A stretch of DNA of 64,000 nt from Verpa conica (lineage: Eukaryota > Ascomycota > Pezizomycetes > Pezizales > Morchellaceae). The stretch is from the NCBI GenBank assembly GCA_033030425.1, contig JAUFSD010000006.1, forward strand, positions 62,001 through 126,000, given 5' to 3'. Made by a program: the position numbers and the translations under genes. Positions 33,569 through 44,442 of the stretch are shown piece after piece; position 1 is the stretch's first letter, and each line of letters begins with the position of its first letter. The notes beneath the pieces were generated by a model. That model did no database searches and had not been told where the DNA came from. It saw only the letters and a list, made by a program, of their open reading frames with translations.

Positions 33569-35471
33569 ATGTCTGAGGAGGCAAAGAAGTTGGTTAACGC
33601 TGCGGCGGAACTCACAGTCTCAGAATCAACCGCTACTAGTCAGTGATCCCTCATGACTCATTCCCGAATTTCTCAAAAATCTTAATTTTTGGGTTTTTTC
33701 TCCTCTATTTCTTTCAGATTGTTTATCAATTATACTAACCTCCTACAGTATACATTGATGAGGATACCGGTGTTGATTCTGCGGAAACTCCTGGTACTGC
33801 CGATAAGCCATACAAATCTCTTATTGGTGCTCTGACACACACCTATAAATCCCACCCCGACGCAAAATTCCAGGTCCGCAAGTCTGAGTCTGGCCCTGAT
33901 GACGAAACACGCAGTGTATACAAGCCTGCTGCAAAGGCTGCCCTGAAAAAGGTCGCCAACATCCACGCTGCCAACCTGAAGAAGGCCGCCAAGCAGGCCG
34001 AAATCAGTGCGAAGGAAGCTGAGGCCAAGGCTTCAAAGGATGCAGCACTCGAGGAAGCAAAGAAGATTGTTTTAACTGAAGACTCATCTCTACCTGCTGC
34101 AGTCAACATCAAGATCCGTGATAGTGTTGCAAGCCGTGGAAAGAGAATAAAGGTTTCTGGCTGGGTACATAGACTGAGATCACAGAGTAAGCTAGTATTC
34201 ATCACGCTCCGTGATGGTACCGGATACCTGCAATGTATTCTCGCCGACGACCTGACAAAGACCTATGATGCATTGACTTTGACGGTCGAGTCCACTATTA
34301 CCATTTATGGTGTCATCTCCCCCGTCCCCGAAGGTTCACATGCGCCTGACGGCCACGAACTACACGCAGACTACTATAAAATTGTTGGAAAGGCTCCGGG
34401 TGGTGACGAAACAATCACCAACATTGTCGCGAAGGATGCAGACCCTCAAACAAAGTACGACAACAGGCATTTGGTCATCCGTGGAGAGCAAGCTAGCGCG
34501 GTCTTGAAAGTTAGAGCTGGTGTATTGAGGGCGTTCAGAAAAAGCTATGAGGAGCTCGGACTACTAGAAGTCACTCCCCCTTGCATGGTACAGACACAAG
34601 TTGAAGGAGGGAGCACACTTTTCGAGTTCAACTACTACGGCGAAAAGGCCTACCTAACACAATCCTCGCAATTGTATCTCGAGACCTGCCTCCCTTCACT
34701 CGGAGATGTCTTCTGTATTCAGGAGTCTTTCCGTGCCGAAAAATCGCTTACTCGTCGTCACTTGTCGGAGTACACTCACATCGAGGCAGAACTTGCCTTC
34801 ATCGACTTTGATGACCTTCTAACTCATCTTGAAGAGGTCATCTGCCGCACTATTGACCATGCCCTTGCGGACCCCCTTATTTCCGCACATATTAAGGAAC
34901 TCAACCCAAAGTTCAAGGCCCCTGCCCGCCCATTCCTGCGCATGACCTATGCAGATGCGATTGAGTGGCTGAAGAAACGTGAGATCCCCAATGAAGAGGG
35001 GAAACCCCACGAGTTTGGCGATGATATTGCCGAGGCTGCCGAAAGGAAGATGACCGATGAGATTGGTCTACCTATTTTCTTGACGAGGTTCCCTGTAGAG
35101 ATTAAAGCATTCTATATGAAGAAGGACCTTCAGGATTTGAGGGTTACTGAGAGTGTAGATTGTCTTATGCCGGGTGTCGGTGAGATTGTCGGAGGAAGTA
35201 TGAGGATGGATGGTCTGGAGGAGTTGATGGCAGGGTACGCCCGAGAAGGTATCTCGCCTGAGCCGTACTACTGGTTCACAGACCAGAGGAAGTAAGTCGA
35301 CATCCGTACTGTCGTTTTTGACTCAACTGACCTGAACCCTTTAGGTACGGAACCACTCCTCACGGTGGATACGGGCTTGGTCTTGAGAGGTTCCTTGCGT
35401 GGATTTGCGACCGCTACACTGTCCGTGACTGCTCACTCTACCCCCGCTGGACCGGTCGCTGCACTCCGTGA
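33569..35471 (+). CDS. DED81: Asparaginyl-tRNA synthetase, cytoplasmic
   Basis: A class IIb aminoacyl-tRNA synthetase charging tRNA-Asn in the cytosol. Exons are 33569-33638, 33749-35291 and 35345-35471, encoding 579 residues. The order of parts is an N-terminal extension with a Lys/Ala-rich coiled segment ([20 protein letters not shown]), an OB-fold anticodon-binding domain ([20 protein letters not shown]), and the class II catalytic core. Motif 2 reads [20 protein letters not shown] and motif 3 [17 protein letters not shown]; the end is [10 protein letters not shown] as in other eukaryotic AsnRS. There is no mitochondrial leader at this start. The symbol follows the yeast gene. Confidence 0.95.
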
Positions 35472-36101
35472 GCAACCAACCATTCTTACATTCTGTAAAA
35501 CACAAACTTTATGAGGAAACTAGATAGGGATATACTTTCCTTGATCTCGCGCTTGTTGTAGAGAAATTCTTGTTTTTCTTTTCTTTTTCTTTTATGATAC
35601 TTTGATCGGTGGGGACGGTCTAGGACTGTTGACATGATATTTTATTTTATTTGTTTCCTGTTCATTCTTTCTTTAGAGCGCGAATTCTGTATGGGACATT
35701 ATGGGTAGCAATAAATATGGAGTTTCGATAGAGCTAGATTTATGTGCTTATCAGTGATTTCTTGTGGGGGTGTGATGCTATATAGTGTAGGTTTTACCCC
35801 AGCACTCTAGCTAATCCTTTAAATCTTCTTATTACTAAGAACTCCTTATAGCAGAGCTGGCTACCAAAGACCTTGGCTGTAAGCCGCAAATACCCAGTAA
35901 TGACTTTCAAGTTACTCTGGTAATGAATCCCCAAGCACATGCGTGAAAAGGTGGGTACCGGATTATTATTTATTAGCAGCGTAAAAGCAAGCAATAAGCC
36001 AAAAGCACACAAGACCAAACAAAGTCATCTAAACCAACTTATAACGAGAAAAAGAAAGACTAAAATACTAAACTATACCCATAAACATCTCCACCTAGAT
36101 A
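35472..36101. other. Intergenic stretch, convergent 3' ends
   Basis: This lies between the AsnRS stop and the stop of the minus-strand membrane protein. T-rich tracts just after the AsnRS stop are compatible with transcript end formation. No gene seen. Confidence 0.5.
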
Positions 36102-36455
36102 CTATATTCTCGGACTCGCCGGACCCGGGAACACCTCCGCCATCCCAGCCTTCAACCGCAAAACCCTCAAATCAATTGACGCCCTCCTCTGGACGTCCTC
36201 CTCCTCCACTACAACAACCACAGGTGCGGGACTACTCTCAAGACACTCGGCCTTCTTTGGTCTATTTAGTAAGAAAGCGGCTAGCGCACAAAGTAGGATT
36301 ATGACACAGGCGGAGGTTACGAATAGTATTATCCTTAGTTTTCCGTTCAGGAAGGCGAGGAAGAAGACGTTGGCAGTGAGGATCGAGAAGATGAGTGCGA
36401 GGAATACTTTGATGATGTATTTGCGGGTAATTGGGGTGAGGGTTGGGAACTGCAT
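36102..36455 (-). CDS. Small two-pass membrane protein, unknown
   Basis: An intronless 117-residue frame with an ATG start. Two hydrophobic segments are evident, roughly residues 13-34 (IIKVFLALIFSILTANVFFL) and 41-64 (IILFVTSACVIILLCALAAF). A basic and then acidic tail of about 50 residues follows (RPKKAECLESS, VVVVVEEEDVQ). I recognise no family. It may sit in an internal membrane with the tail in the cytosol. The long hydrophobic pattern and the ATG make it more likely coding than chance, but there is no other support. Confidence 0.45.
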   Translation of the reverse strand: MQFPTLTPITRKYIIKVFLALIFSILTANVFFLAFLNGKLRIILFVTSACVIILLCALAAFLLNRPKKAECLESSPAPVVVVVEEEDVQRRASIDLRVLRLKAGMAEVFPGPASPRI

Positions 36456-36988
36456 TATAGTAGTTGTATTTGGGTGGTTTGTGAGGGTAGGGAAGGGGTA
36501 GGTGGGGGAGGTGTGGTATTTATGGGTAAGAGGTGGGGGGGGGTTTGAGATTCAAGTTTTCAAGTTTATTGAATTGTCGATTATTTTGCATGTTCGGATA
36601 AAGGAATACGAATATGAGTCTTGGATCATTCAAGACGAGGGGAGTTAGACTGTTCATAACTAAAATTCAGTTGATATTCGTATACTTAATCATTCACTAG
36701 GTGAAAAGGATCCGGCTGATTCAAAAATGCGAGTGATAGATGATGATTACAATAAATCCTTGTGAAATCTCCCACCCTATCAGGTGGATCGCTACTAAAT
36801 GAAATTTTTTAGAAATATCACTTTATAGAATAAGGGGCTTGAATTCTATGGCTGAGAATGCACATGAAAGACCTAACCCTGAATACACAACCCTAGCCCT
36901 ACCAGCCTTGGCACTCTCGTGGATCAATTTTCGACCGATAAGACAAACCGGCTTAAACGAACTTCTTGACCAAAAGCCCCACGCCACG
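36456..36988. other. Upstream region of uS19m
   Basis: Divergent intergenic DNA. Telobox-like motifs CCTAACCCT (36872-36880) and AACCCTAGCCCT (36889-36900) lie about 90-115 bases upstream of the uS19m start. No gene seen. Confidence 0.5.
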
Positions 36989-37518
36989 ATGTTTCCCACA
37001 AGAGCTCTGTTCAAGCGCTCCGTTTGGAAGGGTCAATATAACACTATCCTCTGTTCTATAGAGCAATTGCTAACGTTCTAGTTGGTGTGGATAGGTCCAT
37101 TCGTCGCCCAGTAATTACCCCATAATCTTATAACGCGCGGGTTTATGGTATATCAGCTAACGTTTGCCGGTGTGTAGACTACCTGTTCCTCACACACGCC
37201 CGCAAGCGGGCGAGCGACTACCGGCGATTCAAACCCGTGCTAGGAGTTGCACGATCGTCCCGGTGTTTGTGGGGTTTAGGTTTCAGGTGTATAATGGGAA
37301 GATCTATAATGAGTTTACGGTGACGGAGGATATGGTCGGGCATAAGTTGGGGGAGTTTTCACCGTGAGTCTTTTCTATGGTTGGGTGGGGGAGTTTACTT
37401 AGGGAGGGTTTGAGGGAGGAGTGGGTGGGGGTGGGTGATGGTGAGTGGGATAGTGGCTAATTTGATGGGCTATAGGACGAGGAAACCGTTCCAGTACAAG
37501 ATGTCAAAGAACAAATAG
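36989..37518 (+). CDS. RSM19: Mitochondrial small-subunit ribosomal protein uS19m
   Basis: A component of the mitochondrial small ribosomal subunit head. It is assembled from four exons: 36989-37031, 37095-37110 (16 nt), 37178-37363 and 37476-37518, giving 95 residues (about 91 in yeast Rsm19). The reconstructed order is [20 protein letters not shown], then [40 protein letters not shown] and [18 protein letters not shown]. These are the family signature blocks, including GPFV, the RS-C-I-P core and the [12 protein letters not shown] end. All three introns are needed to keep frame. The small second exon is supported by the conserved GPFV it encodes. Confidence 0.92.
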
Positions 37519-37677
37519 GTTTCTCGAGTATGGGAGGAAACGACTACAGATGGTGGGTTGTATATTGTTACTGTAGATATAACACTGGAATTGCCGATGT
37601 TTCCCTCCTGGTGCACTCTATGATTCGGACTATGCAAAGTACCTAGACCCATTATCTGATCAGAAATACCTCAATCA

Positions 37678-38989
37678 TCATCTACCCCACTTGGTTCTCC
37701 CTAATATACTCTCAATCCAACTCCCAACTGCCTTGGCTTCATCATTTAACTGTGCATACTCACTTTGAGCAATGTGATCATTAATGACCCCGCCATCAAA
37801 CTGTTTACCTACGAGATTATCTAGTGTAGGTATACTTCCTGACGAAACAGACTCGACGATTCCTTTGTTGGCCGTGATGGTAAATTCTACATCTCCCGGT
37901 GGTCTTTGTACACCCTCCAAGATTGCCGAAGATTCTTCAGGAGGCGGAAGAGAGAATGTGAGCTGGGGAGTTTGACCGTAGATCCAATTCGACGACTTCT
38001 AGAATGTCAGGTATTTCGTATATTAGGTGTATGAAGAAAAGAGACCGAACCTTCAGTTCTTCAACTCCTTTCCTGATTTTCTCAACATTCAGTGCCTCAT
38101 CACGCACATAACACACCCCCAGTTCTAATTCCTCCGCATCATCAACTTTCTGCTCCATAGCCTTGTCCAAGATACCGATGTTATCAGCACCCAAATACAT
38201 CTTCCCAAACTCCTTCACAACAGCGTTTAAAAATGCTTCTCTTCCCACGCCCACATTTACCACAGGACTCCTAACACTATCCACCCCTCTCGCCTTCAAC
38301 CACCCTTTCGCCGGTGACCTCAAATAGCTCCTAACATCCTCCAGCCTTGAATCCAGCAACATGGTCCCATGGTGATAACTCCTCAACCTCGTCAGCTTAA
38401 ACGCCGATCCTGAAACCTTCTTCGTCCCCTCTGGCGTCTCCTCCTCCATCTTTGTCGACTCTGCACTCGTGCCGGGAGGAAGCAATACAATATCATGCCG
38501 CTTATTCACCACAGCCTCCTTCACGCCCAACTTATGCAACGCACGAACCACCATCTCTGCATGCTTATCGCGGTGGAAAAGCGCAGATGGCATACTGACA
38601 CAGTAGTTGACATTACCAAGGTCGTGGAAAACTGTACCACCGCCGCTGCGGCGCCGGACTAGGTCGATCTTGGGCCCATCTGCTCGGTGGAGAAGTGGGA
38701 GGTTGACCTCGACCCATGGGTTTTGGTTACGTCCGATGACGATGCTTGGGGTGTTTGTGTAGAGGAATAGCACGGTGGAGTTTTCGGGAGTGGTTTGGAA
38801 GAGGTGGTGTTCGATTGAGAGGTTGGTGTAGGGGCAGTGTGAGTTGGAGATGTAGATCTGGAGTGGTGTTTTTGAGGTTGAGAGGGCGGTGAATGTTGAG
38901 ATGGTTCTAGACCTTATGGCGGAGGGTATCCTGGGTTTTTTATTAATGAAACCCTGGAAGAGTGATAGAAAGCCTCGTGAGGGGGACAT
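37678..38989 (-). CDS. AIM22: Lipoate-protein ligase (AIM22/LplA-like)
   Basis: A mitochondrial lipoate transferase/ligase needed to lipoylate the E2 subunits of pyruvate and alpha-ketoglutarate dehydrogenases and GCV-H. Exons on the minus strand are 38989-38051 and 37998-37678, giving 419 residues. The start is followed by a Ser/Arg-rich leader (SAIRSRTISTFTALSTS) consistent with mitochondrial import. The BPL/LplA catalytic core contains SIVIGRNQNPWVEVN, RRRSGGGTVFHDLGNVNY (residues about 112-129) and GSAFKLTRLRSYHHGTMLLD. The C-terminal accessory domain is present (WIYGQTPQLTFSLPPP). The intron joins ELK to KSSNW in phase 0. Upstream are a telobox-like AACCCTAACCC (39046-39056) and a Reb1-like TTACCCG (39106-39112). 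Confidence 0.92.
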
Positions 38990-41030
38990 TGTATAAGCTA
39001 TGAAGAGTTGAGGGCGATATTGAAGCCAAGGTGGATATAGGAAGGAACCCTAACCCAGGGATTACTCGGTGCTACAGGGCTCATTTACCCAGGAAAGAGA
39101 GACCATTACCCGGCTATTTGGACTCTACTTCTGGTCTTGGAGATAAATAGATCTTCATTTCATTCACTCTACACCCCACTGACCGGATCTCGGACCATGA
39201 TACCGAGGACTAGTTAAGCTTTGTGGTTTGTAGATGCGGGTTTGAAGGTTCCCTTCTTTGTAAGTGGCAGTGTAGGCTTAGAATTACTTGACCCAAAATG
39301 CCGCCACAAGTTACACCAGCGGAGCGTGTCTCACTTCTTTTGTATAACTTGTAGTTTAGTTTTTACTCAGCTACATGTACTTTTATCTGAAGAGTTTACA
39401 TGGGGCGAATCGGGAAACAATTACAAAATGGATCTATTCGAGTGATAGTATATGAAGTGTACCTTATTTTTTAGAAAAAAGGGCCGGGTGATATCCAACT
39501 CCTAGGCACAGGATCAAGCAGTTACAAACTATGGCCTAAGAAACACCATTTATCGGAATATCAATAAAGCACTAGCAATTTAGTATGTATAATCGTCACT
39601 ATTGATATTGATGGGGGGAGGGTCGGATCTTGGTCTCGAATCCCTCTCTTATCTAGTGATCAGGACACGTCTACTTGTACTCTAGCATCCCACTAGCTCC
39701 ATCATAACTACTCTCTACAGGTAACCCTATATAAAAGAAATATAAAAGTAAAACAGTAGCAAGTAAAATACAAATGAATTTTTTTCCACCTGCGAAATAT
39801 CTTGTTGCGAGGCGATGCGATTTTGCACACATAATATCCCCTATCCCGTATACTAGATATACGTTGACAATATCCTCACAATGCCACAGCTAAGAGGTAC
39901 GCACCCGAAGCACGTGAGAGGCATGGGCATGTAGTGTATTGGTGGGAAATAAAAAGCAAAACTTTCAATCTCTAGAGGCTGTATAGCTATGAGAGGTTCT
40001 ATACGAGAAGGGACTCTGGACGCCTCTGGTGATAGAACTAATAGTATCAGGATAGACTATATTCGCACTACAACAGAATAGGTATCAGGAACCAAGTCTT
40101 GCTATAATATAGTGATCAAATTACTTCAATAACCTTATGTGTGCTAAGTTCCAGACTCTACTGTTTCCACTTACCTAGCGCTTACATCATATTTTAGTAC
40201 TAACAGTATTCTTGGGTGCCTTTTGATTAGTATTAATTATATTTATTGACCGCGTCATTAATAAAAAGCGCCTTAATTGTAACTAGGGATCCGATAAGTT
40301 CAAATCTCGCCTATGCAGGTACGGTCGATCATGGGAGGGGCACCCACGCCAAGCATCTGCAGGTGATTGATAAGAAGTGCACTCCTCAGCGCCGGTCTAC
40401 ATATATTATATGTGGTATCTTTAAGTAGCCCACATAGATAATAGAGTTGTTGAACGGTTGAAGGTTAGCTGGCCTATACCCCCACCCTACCGTACGTAGT
40501 ATGTGTGAAGTCTACTTTCGACTTACTATTCTTTAAATCTACTCTGCTTTACTCTATGTCTAGGCTATAGGCCTATACTCCCATTTACAATAAAAAGCCC
40601 CGGTTCCATCCTTATAGTGTCGAGTTGATAATAGCTTTAAGGATATGAAATGGTATCTATGGGCGTCAGATAATTATATCAGCGATTACACCTGCTTTAA
40701 TACCCTAGAAAATACCCTTGTTACAAATACCATCTATCCTTGCTCTAAGTTATATTGAATCTCCTTATAATGCGTACTGTGATACAGTGTGATCAGTCCT
40801 CGACCAGTAAATGACTAGTGACGTACCGCTAGGATCTAACCCACGATTAAGTTCAAGAACTGCTCAAGGATTTTCCCCAAGACCTCATGAAAGGTCTTGT
40901 CTTTTAGGTGTAAGACCCTTAAGACATTTAATAATATATAGCGGGAGGCTCTTGGGTCACGTGACTATGATGAATACTACGAAACCTACAAGTGCAAGCA
41001 ACAACCCGATAAAGAAGTGCCCTACCAACC
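38990..41030. other. Gene-free stretch
   Basis: About 2 kb with no supportable gene. The first 130 bases are the AIM22 promoter with telobox and Reb1-like sites. Open frames (for example 39221-39445 and 40246-40428) are short and featureless. Confidence 0.5.
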
Positions 41031-41945
41031 ATGTTTCTCTCCCGCCAAATCCGCCTCACGATAACTTCAATCCCTAAAACCACCTCTAGCGCTCTCATCT
41101 CCGTGAATAGCCGGTTCGCAAGCTCGTCTGTATCACAAGAGGAGGACGAGCAGATTGCTCAGGCGCGGAAATGGCTCTCGTCGTTCACACCCGAGAGCGT
41201 ACCGCGGAAGGACTGTGAAGTTACTTTTTCGCGTGCTTCGGGACCTGGTAGGATTCCTTCCGTTGGGCGGAGGGCGGGGGAGGGCTGGTGCGCCTGGGTT
41301 TATATAGTGCAGTGAGGCTGATTGGTGTGAAGGTGGGCAGAATGTTAATAAGTATATATACCACCCCTTGTTAATCCTGCTATATAATCAGGATATACTC
41401 TCAGGATTAAGAGACCTGTGTAAGTAAGTTTGTTAACTAGTATTCCTCTGTACCCTCTAGGTTAAATACGAAGGCGACTCTGCGACTTGATCTGAAGGCG
41501 CATGGCTCTTTTATCAACCCTTACATTCTACAGAAGGTTCGGGAGAACGTATGTCACATTCACCCCTCAATTGGGTGGACCCTACAGTTTCGTAGTTCTT
41601 GACGTCTCATAATAACACGATAATGGAGCTGTAGTCAAGTTACATGACCAAGAACGATGAGTTGGTGATCCAGTGTGATACACATAGGAACCAGACAAAG
41701 AACACCGAGGAGTGTTTCCAACGGCTGCATTCCGCAATCGCAAATGTTGCGCAGCTACGTGGTGAAACTACGGAGGAGACGAAGAAGCATGTTGCGAAAA
41801 TGTTTGTTTTCTACTTGCTATTAGGAAATATCACGTGCTGACGAGGTCCTGGTGTAGTGAGAAGAAAAATAAGGAGCGGCGGTTGCAGGATAAGAAGATT
41901 CATAGTAGTAAGAAGAGTTCTAGGCGGGGATCAAGGGATGATTGA
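41031..41945 (+). CDS. Mitochondrial peptidyl-tRNA hydrolase (ICT1/PTH4-like)
   Basis: A ribosome-rescue factor of the class I release-factor family (human ICT1/mL62, yeast Pth4), which hydrolyses peptidyl-tRNA on stalled mitochondrial ribosomes. Five exons: 41031-41247, 41333-41351 (19 nt), 41461-41548, 41635-41801 and 41858-41945, encoding 192 residues. A basic leader (MFLSRQIRLTITSIPKTTSS) precedes the domain. The catalytic GGQ comes from the micro-exon, giving SRASGPGGQNVNKLNTKATL. SSYMTKNDELVIQCDTHRNQ follows, and the lysine/arginine-rich tail ERRLQDKKIHSSKKSSRR is typical of this family. It lacks the other domains of MTF1-type release factors. Each of the four introns is needed for frame, and a TGCTGAC branch point precedes the last acceptor. 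Confidence 0.93.
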
Positions 41946-42377
41946 TGGAGTTATGTGTGGGGGTTTGTAATTAGGTTCCGCTATTTGCCATAAGGGTATA
42001 TTGTAATCTCAAGATACTAAAAGGAGTGACGAAATGTTATAATCGGATTTTTTTTTAACTAAAATACTGTAAGTTTTCTTGTACTAGTGAGTGCTTCACC
42101 CAGGTTCCTTAGTCACATGAACCTTCAGTCATTCGGTATCACTCGGGCCCTGTATTTTGCCTCTAAGCGGAGGATCAGTGTTCATATACAGTAGGTTCTT
42201 AGGAGCTCTAAGGCAGGCTAAAAAATCTTATAGCAAAGCCTTTAAGATACACACAGTTCCATAAAACCCTAAAGGTCCAGTCAAACCAATGTAGCCTGTG
42301 GATTGGCGACCAAAAAAAGGTTCGGTCTATCAACAAATAACTTTTGATATTAATTCCTTATAAACACTATTGATATC
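41946..42377. other. Intergenic stretch, convergent 3' ends
   Basis: AT-rich DNA between the stop of the ICT1-like gene and the stop of UTP6. Nothing else recognised. Confidence 0.5.
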
Positions 42378-43792
42378 TTACAGCCCACCCCCTAGTCCCT
42401 CATTGGCCTCTACCAGCCCTTCATGACCTGGGAACTTCTTCAGTCCCCTCTCAACAATCCCCACCGCAACGCCACTCTTACCCCTCATTACCATTGTCTT
42501 AGCCCACAGTAGATATAACGCTGCTGTGATGTCTCCTGAGCTCTCAGCTGCCTTGAAGTACTTTATCAAAGTTGAGAAAATAACTGTTTTAACGCCCTCA
42601 TCCATAGCATTATTCCCCTTAAGCAGTGACATCATAATCCTAGAGAACCTCTCGTATAGCTGTGCTTTTGGAGTCGCTTTCTCACTAGCTTCAGTCATGT
42701 TTGAGAGCACTGTCCCTAACCTGCTGGGGAATATGGGGTCGGTAGTCTCAACGCCAATAATGGGTAGCTCAACACCAAGAATCAGCATCTCTGGTGACGT
42801 TGGCGCTGTATCAAGTGCATAGTGGACAACATGCTCCAGCAGTTTTCCGCGGCAGTGGAGGGCTTCGAAGCTGCGGAAAAGAGCAAAGAAGTCGGATATA
42901 AAGTTGAAATCGCCGGGAAACTCCTTAACTGCCGAGTCAAATATTGCAAGGGCAATAGCTCCGTTAAGGGCTGGGTTGGTATCAATATTCTCCAAGGCTG
43001 CGGCATCAACGAGGTGGTCTTTTAGAGGTGTTGGGTTGAGTTCCTCCCCGGTGATTGTCGGGAGTTTGATCTCATCATCCTCAATATCGCCCTCCCTCTC
43101 CATGGCTTCCTCTTCAGCATCCGGTACAGGCCCATCAATCCCCAGTAATCGCCGTCTCACCAGCACCTTTGAAATGAACACCAACTCCAGCTTCGCATAC
43201 TCCAGCCACAGCAACCTACTATTCTTATTAAACCTCAACCCACGCTGCATATGACTCCTCCCCTCCACCATATCTGCATTCTCATCCACCGCATGTCTCG
43301 CCGCATATATCCACAACTCCGGTTTAGCCGGATGAAGCTTCAAGACACTACTAAACACCTTTGCAAGAACCTTACTCGCGCGCTCCTTCTTCGCATACTC
43401 GATATATTGCATCCAGAGCCCTATATCACCGTGGAATCGCCGGGTTGCACGGTCAAGGATAAAGAAGATTCTGCGCTGGCCAGAGTGTGATTTGGCCTTG
43501 ATCCCGAGACGCTTGATGCGCTTTTTGCGTAGGGCTTCGACGTTCATTTCGTATTCTACATAGCGGGCGTAGTCGGCGGGTTTGGTGCCTGAGGTATTGA
43601 CTCGGTGTTCAAAGTCGGAGCGTTTTTTCGTTATTGCGCTGATTTGTTCCTGTAGTGGGGTTTGGTTGTTAGTATAGTCTTTGAAGGTGCCGGGAGGCAA
43701 TTGGGGACTACCTTTGTGAAGATCTTCTTCTTCTCGAGCTCTTGGAGTTCAGGGATAGATTTCTCAAGGTAGAAACGTGCTTTATCGGCCAT
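42378..43792 (-). CDS. UTP6: U3 snoRNP-associated protein Utp6
   Basis: A HAT-repeat protein of the UTP-B subcomplex of the small-subunit processome, acting in 18S rRNA maturation in the nucleolus. Exons on the minus strand are 43792-43712 and 43649-42378, encoding 450 residues against 440 in yeast. The start MADKARFYLEKSIPELQELE and EISAITKKRSDFEHRVN-type region across the splice are the conserved N terminus. HAT repeats follow, for example WMQYIEYAKKERASKVLAKV and LWIYAARHAVDENADMVEGR. The end is a further helical pair. A telobox-like CCCCTAACCCTAC lies about 140 bases upstream (near 43929-43940). It is divergent from the DNA glycosylase gene. Confidence 0.93.
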
Positions 43793-44442
43793 AGCTTATG
43801 TATGGGAGAGCTCACGATGTGCTGCGGGTGTTGTCTGCAATTCGTTGATTGAGGCTCTCGCCGCTTTTTTTTCCTTGCTGCATGCCAAGGACGCAAAGAT
43901 ATGATAAGATTGATCTGATTGTCACCACCCCTAACCCTACAGGTCTCTCCGCTACTTGACGGAATGTCTCATGATGTCACTATAGTCATAGAGTAATCCC
44001 CTGTGGTCAGGGAGGAGTCAAGACTTCCAGGGAAGGGCAGGTGGAAAGAGAGTGTAATGTAACAAGTGGCCAATCTCCGGCCTCAGGTAGCCAAAGTATT
44101 GGGTGGACGCAAACCGGGAAACTTCCTAGATCCCTCTGCAGATCTCCTCGGCAATCTCGTGTAGAGCTCACGGCTCTCGGGAGTGGCAATCTCACAGCAC
44201 ACGCCACCAGATACATATATCTGGGTCTTCCCTACATGCTCTTATTATCTCCTAAGGTCACTCAGTATCCCTCACACTCCCATTATCTACAATAATTTCT
44301 ATCGACAAGCAACAGCTATATTCGAGAATTATAAAGAGATATTGAAGCTATATATCAGCTGTATACCCCCTCATTACCTTGATCTAATCATAACTAGACA
44401 AGAGAAGACTTCATGTCTACCCGCAGACTCCGCCCACAAGCG
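43793..44442. promoter_or_regulatory. Shared upstream region UTP6/glycosylase
   Basis: Divergent intergenic DNA of 650 bases. The telobox-like CTAACCCTAC near 43931 is the only motif I recognise. Short open frames here are not gene-like. Confidence 0.5.

Noticed and set aside
39625..39645. Possible tRNA B box TCTCGAATCCC
   Set aside because: No A box or clover-leaf stems upstream.
40285..40325. Possible tRNA B box GTTCAAATCTC
   Set aside because: No paired T stem and no upstream A box.
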